This document shows, piece after piece, positions 24,763 through 35,400 of a DNA stretch of 64,000 bases. Position 1 is the first letter of the stretch. The number at the start of each line of letters is the position of its first letter. Source of the DNA: Trichuris trichiura. Its lineage: Eukaryota > Nematoda > Enoplea > Trichinellida > Trichuridae. The translations under genes were made by a program, and so were the position numbers. Below the pieces are notes generated by a model that saw nothing but the letters and a program-made list of their open reading frames with translations, was not told the DNA's origin and made no database searches. The stretch is from the NCBI GenBank assembly GCA_037903355.1, contig JBAJFE010000050.1:248001-312000 (forward strand). The letters are read 5' to 3'.

Positions 24763-26538
24763 TTAAGCGCTAAACTGTAGACTGCGAGAATTACTACCCT
24801 TTCTATCCTGAAGATCACTTTTCGCGCTACTGGAACCTGCTTCGTCCATTTGTTCTTCAATTGAGGGAATATTTTCCATTTGCTTAAAAAGTAGATCAAC
24901 TAAGACTGGAAGATTAAGTGTTCCCTACCTTAGTCGCAATACTGTCCGAATACTTGCCAAAATCCTCAGCGGAAAGGTTGGGAGTAAGCACAGGATACGT
25001 CCTGTGAAATTTGCTGTAGTCCAGCTGGAAAAGCCCGTTCTTTTTTTGGTAGGTCATCAATTTTTCGAATCTGAAAAAAAGTTGGAAAGCAAAAAATAAT
25101 TAAACCTTTTTGCTCATACCGGTGACCCCACAATATCTCCGACGGAAGATAACTCGTACTCGCTTGAGTGCTACATCCCGTACTTGAAATAAGGCCATCC
25201 AATGTCAGGATAATTTCAAAGCGTGCGGTGTACAGGTCGCTCGCTTTAAAATGATAAAGAGGACTGTCAGCGTCAATGACGTGGTACACTATCACCGGCC
25301 AAGCAAGCATCGGAAGGTCTTTCAGACCGTCAATTTGAGCCTACGCAATTAAAAGTATGGTAAGAGAACTTTGAAGCTTTGAATATCTTATTGTAGTTAT
25401 GGAACGTGCAAATATTTACCTTCATTTCATGCAAATAGAATGGTAATTTTTCTCCTTCCGCAGTGACGCGCTTGTAAATCATCATCATGTGAATTTTGAC
25501 GTTTGCCAACTTGTACTTTCTCATATCGCCTATTCGGACGCTTAGGCATAGATTTCTGTCTCTTCTGGCAATAACGGCGTATTCGCTGAACAATAATGTT
25601 TGGGCGCGATTTCTTGGCTTGGTCATTTTGGCAAAAACAACACCAACCATCAAGCTTTGTATCACGACGCCTAACATGGCCTGCATACCCATTACGAGAA
25701 TAACTTCGGAGCATTGTTCCGTTGGATAGCTGAAAATGATGTTAGTAAAACTGGGAATTCTTCTTGACCATACCGACCTACCGAAAGCCAAAGCCAATGG
25801 TATGCTGCGCCTCAAGCGAGTAGAGGAAAACGGAAGCGAACGAGTTGATATTTTTTAAGCAGGGTTCCCATTCGCTGTCGTGGCTCCTTGCAAAGTCTCC
25901 GTGAATGATCATTATGCAATAGTAAATGACGGAAAAAATTAGCCAGCTCATCACGAAGCTAAGCGCAAACACGAGCAAGCACCATCGCCACTTAACTTCC
26001 ACCAACGTGTTCCATGTGTCGCTGCAAATATGAGCAACTTTCCGCCTAAGAAGTTTTGCATTTTCAAAATACTGTTATCCGCTAGCTTAAAAACTCAAAT
26101 TTTTCCTCATGGCGCTATTAACCGCCAACAATCAAGTACGAGAAGCTGAGAAGCCAAAGTAAACAGGAAACAGTCGAGAAAGTTTGAAATCAGAGCTTTT
26201 TTAATGAACCGAATTTATCTGTAGTTTTTTAGGCTGCTACCCTCGTACACACGCGAGTTCTTTTGTCATTAATCATTTTCAACGATAAGAATTCATCTAT
26301 GACGCCTTTTGACCTGCTCAATGTAAGACAAGGTCATATATGGACTTTCACTTGAGTTTCGTAATTTTTTAAACGAAATAATGCAGGAAAACTGAAGATT
26401 TCGCTTACCTGTACAGCCTCCACGTGCTGTCCTCAACATTTCCTGCGCTCAAGTTGTATTCGCCATTTTTATTGAGTAAACGGCTGTAGCACACGTCATG
26501 CTTCTTCCGCAGCGAAACCCTTTCGCCTTCTATGAAAC
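24763..26538 (-). CDS. irk: Inward-rectifier potassium channel (Kir), 5' end missing
   Basis: This is a two-TM potassium channel subunit of the Kir family, assembled as a tetramer in the plasma membrane. Exons in order give the N-terminal cytoplasmic segment FIEGERVSLRKKHDVCY (from 26538), then a slide helix DTWNTLVEVKWRW. TM1 is LLVFALSFVMSWLIFSVIYY, followed by the selectivity filter HTIGFGFR. TM2 runs through ILVMGMQAMLGVVIQSLMVG, and the cytosolic domain begins AKMTKPRNRAQTLLFSEYAV. Later exons contain SPLYHFKASDLYTARFEIIL and LFQLDYSKFHRTYPVLTP, typical of the Kir C-terminal domain. The last exon encodes an acidic tail ending SLQFSA. Its donor is ambiguous and the intron would be only 37-43 bases. 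The initiating exon lies upstream of the acceptor at 26539-26541 and was not located. Residues aligning with the two Kir2.1 rectification sites are Gln and Asn. Confidence 0.9.
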
Positions 26539-28599
26539 CTGAGCACAGGGACCCTATTAACACGCTGGTAAGGCGAAGATTTTCCCGTCAGCAAGCTGTA
26601 TTCAGCGGACTTTAAGAAAAACGAAGAAAGTCGGCATATTCAAGACATGCTTGATCAGGCATGATCCCAATCGTTGAAAAATTTGCATTTCTTTGCAAGA
26701 ATATATCCCTTTCAACATAACCAAGGTGATTTGAATAAGCAAACCTGCATATCATTTAAAAAGCATGAAGACATATTCCATTTAAAAAATTTTACTCCCG
26801 TAGAGCCCATTACAACAGAATGCTACGATGAAAAACTAATAGTAGCCATTACGATTTCTACCAACGTATTACATTTTTCGCGGCAATTTAGAGAATACAG
26901 TAAAACCTTGATTATCCGTACCGATTGCTGCAGGTAGTGGGCTAGTCCGGACGATAAAAAAAAAATTGAATAATCGAAAATTTGTTTATTCTTTGTACTG
27001 CCTGAAAGCATTTGAGCACTTAAGCTTTCTTCCTTGAAAACAAGTTCACATATGCGTCAGTTGGGTCCCTCTAAAACGTTACGAGTACAACAAAAAAAGT
27101 CAAACCTTTTTTTTTAAAAATTCAATAAGCGGCGTTTGCCTAAAAACGCTTTTATTTTTTACAGCTGCTAGCTTGCGCGTACTCTTTAAGCATAGAAATC
27201 ATTTCCGATCGTATTATTCTTCTTACATTTCAAATCGCTCCAAAATCTAAACTATTTTGCTGCTGCTAGAATGAGGTACGGTGAGCTCCAAGTTGTTTTC
27301 GTTTTCATACTTTTTCTCCTTCCCAATTTCAACCGATTTATTGAAATAAATTAAGTAATGCCTTCGTCGTCCGGTAGTTGAACTCTAATCTTCATGTTCG
27401 CATTTGTCAACGTCAGGCTGGCTCAACCCAAACAAGTACCAACTGTCTGCGGAAACTGTTGCATCGGTCGCGCGCTAAATCATCTTACATTACAGGAATA
27501 GTTCCTTAGTTAGTGATTTTTGGGTTTGCAAGAAAACAAAAGCAGTCTAAACTTAGCGTTTTATAAAAAGAAAACAAGTTCTCTCGGATATTGATAGGCT
27601 TACAACCTGAAAATCATTCGTCCACTCTGTAGATGTATTGTTCTCCTCGCCGAATTCCTATAGTCCAAGTTGCATAAATATTGCTAAAAAAATTATTTCT
27701 GCCTTTCCTGAACTACGTTTTCCGTTGTTTAGCGCAGCCAAATTATTAATGAAGAAAAGGTAAAATGTAAAAAAGGTTAATTCAAACGGGGAGTATTTTA
27801 AAAGTCAACGAGCGCACAAAGGCTTGCGTAAACCCGCCATGGCGAATTGCGCATTTTCATCTTACGTATTCCATTGCGCAAGTCCATTGATTCTTAGATA
27901 ACGTACTTGCAATGAGAGAACGAACGCTTTTTAATTAAAAAGCGTCGCTTGTAGAATTATTCATCATATCCATACGGAAGACATTACTGTAGAGCAAACA
28001 TAAACCAAGTTAGAACGAGGAACTCGCAGTTGTTTATTTAGAAGCTGAGAGCTGGTGTTTACGTTCATGAAAATATTTTTTAAAAATTTTAAGCGGAAAG
28101 CCAACTTGTTTAGATTAGCAAATGTAAGTCAAAGGTGAGAGAGAGAATTGGCAACGAAGCGGTAAGCGAGGAAGGAAAATGCGCCGTCGGGAAAAATCTC
28201 CAAGGACGAATTGTAGATAAATTTTAATTTACAACTTAGGTACTTTTAAATCAACTACCGCCAACTCACCGGACGAACGGGCGCCACAGGGGAAAAAAGC
28301 GCTCCACTTCATGGAGTAACAAGAGCATCTAAAACAGTTGCGTGCGCCCTGTATGATCCATTAAGAATTCAAACTTGCCCACATTCGTGAACGCGTAATT
28401 TTAAAACCAGTTCATGCACTTATCGGTTTGCGTAGAAAACGAGTTTTACTTTAGCGGTTACACTGCTCCGGCTGACCACGTCCTGAAAAGCGCATCTTCG
28501 CCTGTTGTTTACCTTGAAAAGATTGACAATCGAACGCTGACTGGGCGATCCCCTTTTTTGATTAACTAATGGTCCCCCTAATAGAAATTGCATTTTAAA
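26539..28599. other. Spacer; should contain the missing first Kir exon
   Basis: No protein-coding exon could be supported. The first coding exon of the minus-strand channel gene should be here or beyond, since its second exon starts at a clear acceptor at 26539. ORFs such as 26674-26937 have no recognisable content. Confidence 0.4.
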
Positions 28600-28803
28600 A
28601 TGTGGGCAAACCAGTCACTTTGCTGGTGTTACTTGTTTTTTTCGTCGCCGCATGCGCGGCTAAACCGGACTGCCGAAATTCATTGCTACGACCACTTAAA
28701 AGCAAGAAAAACATTTTTACAACAGCCACAGACGTTGAATTTTACGGGCTGACAATCAGAGATGACGCATTTTCAAATGCAAACCTGATTATCGCTAAAT
28801 ACA
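28600..28803 (+). pseudogene. Secretory-protein exon with broken start (probable pseudogene)
   Basis: The frame that begins at GTG 28602 encodes a strong signal peptide, VTLLVLLVFFVAACAA, with an AxA-type cleavage site. It is followed by KPDCRNSLLRPLK and runs to a good splice donor (A|gtaaga) at 28804. The only ATG, at 28600, reads into another frame because the sequence is ATGTGGGC. Removing TG would give an in-frame ATG. An in-frame TAA at 28596 and the lack of an acceptor between it and the signal peptide rule out extension upstream. No second exon was found. A non-ATG start is the alternative. The product family is not recognised. Confidence 0.5.
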
Positions 28804-29759
28804 GTAAGAAAAATTTAAATTTTCATGTTAGTGTTTTTAAAGCGTACCGCGCAGCTGCAGCGCAACTTTTAATGCTGGTCTTATTCATGCAGAAATACCG
28901 ATTTTGCTGCCTTGACTTGCCGACTGCACACTTTCTCGTTTCATAAACATTCGCTGGCGACTTGTTTCGCAGAAATTCTAAGCAAAATCTGCTTGTTTAC
29001 TAGTATTAAATTACGGTAAGGCATAAAAGCAATTTTTTGGGCAATTTCATTCACGTTGCACGCTCTAAGAGGCTTGAAAAGATCTCTCGCTCCTTAGTAA
29101 GCATGTTGCTTGCAGAAATGTCGTTCCCGAGTCGCGCGACTCTGCGAAAGTAAGCATTGAAACTAATTGTTGTTCATTTTTTAAGTTGAGCCGCCTTCGC
29201 TGATTCATGCGGCAGTCGAACTACAGCTTGTATCAGGCTACCGTGACCGGATACTGACAATCAAAGATGACACATTTTCAAGTGCGAACCTGATTATCGC
29301 TAAATACAGTAAGAAAAATTTAAATTTTCATGTTAGTGTTTTTAAAGCGTACCGCGCAGCTGCAGCGCAACTTTTAATGCTGATCTTATTCATGCAGAAA
29401 TACCGATTTTGCTGCCTTGACTTGCCGATTGCACACTTTCTCATTTCATAAACATTCGCTGGCGACTTTTTTCGCAGAAATTCTAAGCAAAACCTGCTTG
29501 TTTACTAGTATTAAATTACGGTAAGGCAAAAGAGCAATTTTTTGGGCAATTTCGTTCACGTTGCACGCTCTAAGCGGCTTGAAAAGATCTCTCGCTCCTT
29601 AGTAAGCATGCTGCTTGCAGAAATGTCGTTCTCGAGTCGCGCGACTCCGCGAAAGAAAGCATTGAAACTAATTGTTGTTCATTTTTTAAGTTGAGCCGCT
29701 TTCGCTGATTCATGCAGCAGCCGAACTACAGCTTGTATCAGGCTACCGTGACCGGATAC
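28750..29759 (+). repeat. 505-bp tandem duplication spanning the start of the CWH43-like gene
   Basis: Copy 1 (28750-29254) and copy 2 (29255-29759) are head-to-tail, with about 20 substitutions seen between them (about 4 percent) and no length change. The unit starts inside the secretory exon (tgacaatca) and ends 48 bases into the CWH43-like coding region (accggatac). The first copy therefore carries a stub of that gene, MRQSNYSLYQATVTGY, which hits TGA exactly at the junction. The second copy supplies the intact start. Differences in the duplicated secretory frame are mostly non-synonymous, consistent with neutral decay. Confidence 0.9.
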
Positions 29760-31871
29760 ATATTCTGGACATTGTTGTTCCGCCTAACTAGCACGCTGTG
29801 CATATTCGACTTCCATGGCTTCCTTATGCAAGGCAAAGTGGCACTGCAAGTATTGTTGGCCATAAGCTGCATAATGCGTTTGGTACCGTCCTGCTATCAC
29901 TTGCTTGTTCGGGCCATCTTCCATAGCGAAATAGGCGAGACGGTCGTTCAGGTGCTAATGGTTAGCGGCTTGCTTAGCTACTTTTGTACATCCACGCTTG
30001 CGCAAAGTATTTTAGCCATTGGAGCCGTCTACTTTGCGGCCATGAAATTTACAAGCGACATTTCGCGGTTGAATTACGCGAAAAAGAAGTTCGCCTTTTG
30101 GGGATACACCCTTGGGTTGGTTTTCTTGCAAGTATCCCGTATAAACTACACTTCCGTCTTGCCGGTCGGCTACAACTGCCTGTCGAACTTAGCTATAAGC
30201 CTTGTTGGAATTGTCAATGCATTTTTCACCGTTAGGCCTGGTAAAGACAGACAGCTGCAAATCGAAACGCGAGTTAAGGAACCGCCGTGGGAAATGGTGG
30301 CCGTTGGCTTTGGTACAATGCTTACTCTTACTTATACCTTCTTCGGTGATCCCTCCATGCCTACACGATGGTCGCTGCTAGCAGGAATGCAACCGTATTG
30401 GTTTATGGCTCCAAATCCGGGAAGCATTTTTGTGTTCACCGCTTTTGTACTTGGTTTGCGCCTGTCCTGGGTGAATCAGCTGCTTTTCAATCCGTTATGG
30501 CTTGCTTTTGGAGCGATTGGCCTGTTCCTTATGCTCGTCACCTCAGGAGCGACTAGTTTTCTTGGAGCGACTTTTTTGGCTACTTACCTTGCCAGCATGT
30601 GGCCGCACTACTTCAATGTTCTAAGCCATTGTTCCATAGGAAGAACGATGGTTGTTTCGGTGCTTGTTTACTTGGGTGAATTAACTTGCATAATTCAGGC
30701 ATTGAGAAGCAACGAACAAAGCTTTATTCACGTTGCTACAACTCTTTTTTCCGTCGCCATTTTCACGAGCGCCATTTGGTTTGGCTTGTACGTTAATCGT
30801 TTGTTCCCCATTCATGGCCACAAGAGACATATAGCTTTCAACGAGTTAACACCTGCAGCAAAAGCTCTTGATAAATGGGAAATTTGGCGTTGGCTACTCA
30901 CGGCTGTCATGATGGCTTCATCCGGTATGTTAAGTCGTTACCGAGGATGGAACCCAGACGTCCAACAACTCTCGCCTGCCGCGAATGGTACTTTTCTATT
31001 GGCGTTGATGACCGCCGGTCATGGTACGGACAAGTACGGCTGGCCAAACGCTGCCGACGCTACAACACTATGCCAAATGCTTAAGCCGGATGTCGTCCTA
31101 CTTCTTGAAACAGAGAACGTCTACGGCGGTTCCGACCTGCCAACTTTTCTGGGAGAAAAATTGAACTACTATATAGACTATGGTATCACCCCAAGGCATG
31201 CCAATTCCGGCATAGCTGTCGTCTCTCGTTATCCAATCATCAAATCCAATTACAGCTTCTACTCGAACAAAGATATAGGAGTGGGAATGGTGCAGGTGCT
31301 AATTCAGGGTATAGTGGTTACCATTTTTATTCCGTCCCTCTACGATTACAGCGGCACAAAAAATTATCCAAAAGAGGAAAAGTTCGTGGCCGAAATGGTC
31401 AAGTCATTCACGCAGCATGGTGAGCCTACGCTTGTCGCGGGAAATTTCTTCTTCAGAGCGCGACATAGTCGCTACAACAACTTTGTTAAAAAAGCTTCCG
31501 TAAAGGACATAGACTACGCCGATGTGCATCGTTATCGTATGTTCATATTTTATCAGAACCTCTACAAGCTCGCTTACAGTCGTATATCTTCGGGAAGACT
31601 GAAGTCAGACGATATTCAGGTGGCGAGATTTGAATTTGCCTCTCCAGACAAGGAGGACAATACGCTTGTTGTCCGTAAGGTGGCCGACGTTCCAAGGCAT
31701 TTGCGCTTCGACGCTGAAATGGGCGATTACAGCGTTACCGAATTGCAAAGATTCAGCAAATCGACCTACCATATGGCATCGACAAAGTACTTTTTGCCGA
31801 GACCTTCTTCGCACATGTCCAGCGCGGCCAAAAAGAAGCGCCTAGCTGAGATGAAAGCTCAAATAACTTAA
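29712..31871 (+). CDS. cwh43: CWH43/PGAP2-interacting-like membrane protein, catalytic residues altered
   Basis: A single uninterrupted 719-codon frame. The first ~390 residues are a polytopic membrane region with many hydrophobic helices (for example SILAIGAVYFAAMKF and WLAFGAIGLFLMLVTSGATS). From about residue 430 comes the DNase I-like domain of CWH43: HGTDKYGWPNAAD, VVLLLETENV, FLGEKLNYYIDYG, SGIAVVSRYPIIKS, then ASVKDIDYADVHRYR and YHMASTKYFLP. CWH43 family proteins act in the ER/Golgi on the lipid of GPI anchors. Compared from memory with vertebrate CWH43, the HFGNHEDD motif is replaced by IFIPSLYD and a DHD triplet by DVH, so phosphodiesterase activity may be lost. Start is the ATG at 29712 inside the second copy of the 505-bp duplication, matched by the stub in copy 1. 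The absence of introns is unusual in this window. Confidence 0.9.
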   Translation: MQQPNYSLYQATVTGYIFWTLLFRLTSTLCIFDFHGFLMQGKVALQVLLAISCIMRLVPSCYHLLVRAIFHSEIGETVVQVLMVSGLLSYFCTSTLAQSILAIGAVYFAAMKFTSDISRLNYAKKKFAFWGYTLGLVFLQVSRINYTSVLPVGYNCLSNLAISLVGIVNAFFTVRPGKDRQLQIETRVKEPPWEMVAVGFGTMLTLTYTFFGDPSMPTRWSLLAGMQPYWFMAPNPGSIFVFTAFVLGLRLSWVNQLLFNPLWLAFGAIGLFLMLVTSGATSFLGATFLATYLASMWPHYFNVLSHCSIGRTMVVSVLVYLGELTCIIQALRSNEQSFIHVATTLFSVAIFTSAIWFGLYVNRLFPIHGHKRHIAFNELTPAAKALDKWEIWRWLLTAVMMASSGMLSRYRGWNPDVQQLSPAANGTFLLALMTAGHGTDKYGWPNAADATTLCQMLKPDVVLLLETENVYGGSDLPTFLGEKLNYYIDYGITPRHANSGIAVVSRYPIIKSNYSFYSNKDIGVGMVQVLIQGIVVTIFIPSLYDYSGTKNYPKEEKFVAEMVKSFTQHGEPTLVAGNFFFRARHSRYNNFVKKASVKDIDYADVHRYRMFIFYQNLYKLAYSRISSGRLKSDDIQVARFEFASPDKEDNTLVVRKVADVPRHLRFDAEMGDYSVTELQRFSKSTYHMASTKYFLPRPSSHMSSAAKKKRLAEMKAQIT

Positions 31872-33993
31872 AAATCGCATTTTTAATCGCGTGGGCGTAA
31901 AAGTTATTTTCAGCCGCTCGCTTTTTCGCTTGTCGCGTCGTCGCGTCTGAATTCAAATTTTGAGACTTTTTTTTTAGCGATATGCAAATTTTTTGATCGC
32001 TAATTGAGGGCACGCTGAGATAAGGCTCGGCGTCTGCTCAAGCGCGTCGTTTGTTTATTGGCAGCCTGAATAATTTATGCAAATTATCCTCGCGCAACCG
32101 ATTTGCATTTTATTTTTTCTGTTGGCTTTCGGCGCTAATAACAATCGATAGGTTCTGTTAATATTTGAATATTTAAATTAGATAAACTGCGACAAGTTAA
32201 AGCGCAGATTTCTTTCGCGTAAAGGCAATAAATAGCCATGAACTCCTAGAGGTAGTTGGCAGTTTGCCAAATTCAAATTTTTTCCGACGCCCTTTCGCTT
32301 GGCGAGTTTCAGTCTACGTTGACGCGACGCTTTCGGCCGCTCGGTTGAAGCGAAGAAACGGTAAGGTTCCGAGCTTGCGCGAAATATGCAAATCAATAAG
32401 GTGCATTGACGAACGTTTTTAGGGAAGACAAAACGCGCAGGAACATTTCGGCAAAGCTGCTTTTAGCCATCAACGTCCTAAATAAAGCTGGTCGACGCGA
32501 AATTGAAGCCGCCTAAAAGGAATATTCCTTTCATGTTTGTTTTTTCGTAGGTAAGGTTATCCCGGAGCTTAATTGTTTTTTCTTAGCTCATCGTCGACTC
32601 TTCCTTTCTCTATTACGAATGGTCATTCTTATTGAGCGGCAGCTGACTGTAGCGTTTTAACTAAGGCATTCGATTGCATGCAGAAAAGTACGACTTGCCC
32701 GCGCAAAGCGTTTTCGTCATGGTCTGCATGATTGATAATTTTTTATAAGCCAAAGAGACGCATGAGAGTTTAAGAGAGGCAGAGATGGGCATATTGCCAA
32801 ACCGAACCTCCTTTAAAAGGTTGCGGACATCCAAGCATAGCTAATGTTCTTGCGCAAGCGTTAAGGTAAACTAATCTTGGCTTCCAATTCAAAAAATGTT
32901 TATCGTAGGAAATTTTTAAATTTTAAAATTTCTTCGCTTATCCGAAAATGCAATCGGCTAGATGGTGGATGAATAAAAACAGACCCATTGAATCACTGCA
33001 TGATAAGAGATAGAGAGAGAATTCCAATCGTCGGAATGCTGGAAAAGAAATTTGTCTGCAGACAAGACGGTGCCCCGTTTTCTTCTTTGAGGCTTCGCCA
33101 CGAACAAGTCAACAAATCTTTGCCGCTTAGGGTAGGCTCAATATTTTCGGCATAAAATTCAAGAAAGAGCTGTCGTCATTGATTTCAATCCTTTTTTAGC
33201 GCTCCTTCTTAGGTTTGTTCCTCTTCCTCTCAAGGCTTAGTTAGACGTTGAGCCTTTTGGCAAATCAATGTCGGATTCCAAACGCGTACGTATGCTAAAA
33301 AGGGGCGTAAACAAACCGGCTAAGGCCAGAAGCAGCTCGAACTTCCGAGATTCAAAAAATATTGCTACGGGTAAGCAAACGCTCTTTGATCACGATGAGC
33401 ATCGAAACGTTTAGCCAGACGCGTTAGCAAGCGCTTAATTACGGGAGCTAAGTTTGAAAATTCAAAAATCCGTTAGCTTTTGGCCGCAAAATTTCGTCCG
33501 CGTCGCTTGGCGAACAACGACCGATTTTGAAGAGTTGATCAGTTGGCGTACCGAACGGATGCGGCGCCATATGGTTGGAGCTGCCGTACCTAAGAATAGC
33601 GCTCACCGCAGACACATCGGCGTCCGGCCATTTTTGAAGTTTTCTTTCCGTCAACAGTTGCCGCTTCGCACCGGCTTGTAGCGGAAAGTTGTTTAGCTTT
33701 GCGAGGCAAGTGCCGCGATTAAGATTGACAAGCTATCATTGCCAATGGCGCCGACTTGAATTTCCGCAGTTTCGCTTATTACTTAATGGTAATTTTTTTC
33801 TCAAAGGCTTTTACAGCGGCTAAAGGGCGACGCGTAATGCGCAAACATTTATTCAAATTCGAAAGGTAATAAAGCGGTTGCGGACGACAAGGCGTTGGCG
33901 AAAAAAAAAGCGAGGCGTCTTTATGCAAATTTCTTGTCATGAAGCACCGGCCAATGAGCGACCGCGACGCGTAGACGTTTTTTTTAGCTTCAA
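31872..33993. other. Spacer between convergent CWH43-like and T-box genes
   Basis: No coding exon was recognised. The stretch contains several ATGCAAAT octamers (31982, 32077, 32386 and 33923). The two flanking genes converge here, so both 3' UTRs should lie in it. No polyadenylation signal was assigned. Confidence 0.45.
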
Positions 33994-35400
33994 CTACATT
34001 GGCAGACGAAATATCAAACCGTTTAAATTTACATATGGCATTGTTAAAGGCGTCACGGCCGGTCTGGGAAAGTACGGCTGACATTGACCAGCTGCCATAA
34101 GCAGATTCGATGACGTTAGCATATCCCCGTAGTAGGGAACCGTCCATGGCCAAAGACCGGTTGATGGAGAAACCAGAGATCGCAGCAACGGCTTTGGAGA
34201 GCCTTCTTGAGCTATTTTGCCTTCTGCCGCAGTGAGCTTGTCTATACCAAAGGACAACGATCGACTAGGTACAGTTGTCGGCGCCTCTACTTTTGGCTTT
34301 GAGCAGCAAGGCGTGTTCGAGTGCACTTTTCGTCTTTTGTTCCCTGCAAGGTTGGCAAAAGATGAGCAATCAAGTAACGCTACCATAAAAAGACTCACTG
34401 TTGCATTGAATTAGCTCGTCCGCTTCCTTGTCCGACGACTCGCTTGTGGGACTACCTCGTCTTGAGTTGCCGTTCTCTCGAAATCCTTTAGCAAAAGGAT
34501 TGTGATCAATCTTGAGCTGAATAATCTTCTCGTTTTGGTAGGCGGTCACCGCGTAGAAGGCCGTCTCGGGAAACGACCGACGAGCTACCAACTGCGAGGC
34601 GCCATTGCCAGGATAGAATTCGTGCAAACGGACCACCGTCAGTACGGGAGCGTAATGATGCATGGAATGGAGGACAATCTAAACTTTTGGAACGCAACAG
34701 GTTAACAACGATAAGCGACTGGCTGGCACGATTACGTGGCCCAGATCGTCCATTTGATTGTTGGTCAACTTGAGTCGATGGAAGGACAATGGTTGTTTCA
34801 TCCAAAGGCGCCCGGAAGCTGGAGAATCTGGATGAGCGTAGAGGCGACATGCTGTTGGATGCAAGGCGCCTGGGTCAGCTCTACCGGCGACCACCCATCG
34901 ACCACTACTGAATTTGTACCGCCATTCGTCAGTTGGCATCAGTTGAACAAATATGGCGTAGGTGCCGTTCGGATCCAAGCCGTGAACTCGATAGCGCAGC
35001 GTGGGAAACATGCGCCTTTAAAAAGATTGGTACAATCACTGAACAAACAATGGATATATATAGACTAACCTTCCAGTCTTGGTGACGATCATCTCAGTTC
35101 CGTAGTCGCTGAATTGTTTCCAAAGAGAGGCATTGTCCAAGTCGATAGTTACTGGGCACATCTCCTTAAGGTCATCTTGGGGACTTGGTCCTTGCAGGTT
35201 GTTGAATGCTAAACAAGCAGGATTAGACTTGTAAAGCAAGACAAAAAGGCACTCTGACCACCGCTGGCAAGGTAGTCCATTGGATTCAAAGTGATCTGCG
35301 CTAAAGCGGAGGTGGGATAGAGCATGGCGGAGAGCGGGTTGAAGGAACCGACCGTTCGGTAGTTGCGCCCTATAAACACTGGTTCGTTTGGAGGGCCACT
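33994..35400 (-). CDS. T-box transcription factor, N-terminus unresolved
   Basis: This is a sequence-specific DNA-binding regulator acting in the nucleus. Five exons give the T-box: [28 protein letters not shown] joined across an intron to [19 protein letters not shown], and then [19 protein letters not shown]. These are followed by [32 protein letters not shown] joined to [11 protein letters not shown], then [20 protein letters not shown] and [15 protein letters not shown]. The tail after the box is about 130 residues, Ser/Pro-rich, with NKRRKVHS as a possible nuclear localisation signal. RENGNSRR after the box recalls the Tbx2/Tbx6 groups, but the sequence is divergent and the subclass is not certain. 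Upstream of VTIDL an exon reads [20 protein letters not shown]. It is open to a TGA at 35401-35403, and no clean acceptor was found, so the start may be Met at 35325 or lie in exons further up in 35.4-37.3 kb. Confidence 0.85.

Noticed and set aside
24702..24899. Alternative reading of the last Kir exon (basic/hydrophobic tail)
   Set aside because: The competing frame gives an acidic, Ser-rich tail with a stop at 24763 and an intron of plausible phase, which suits Kir C-termini better.
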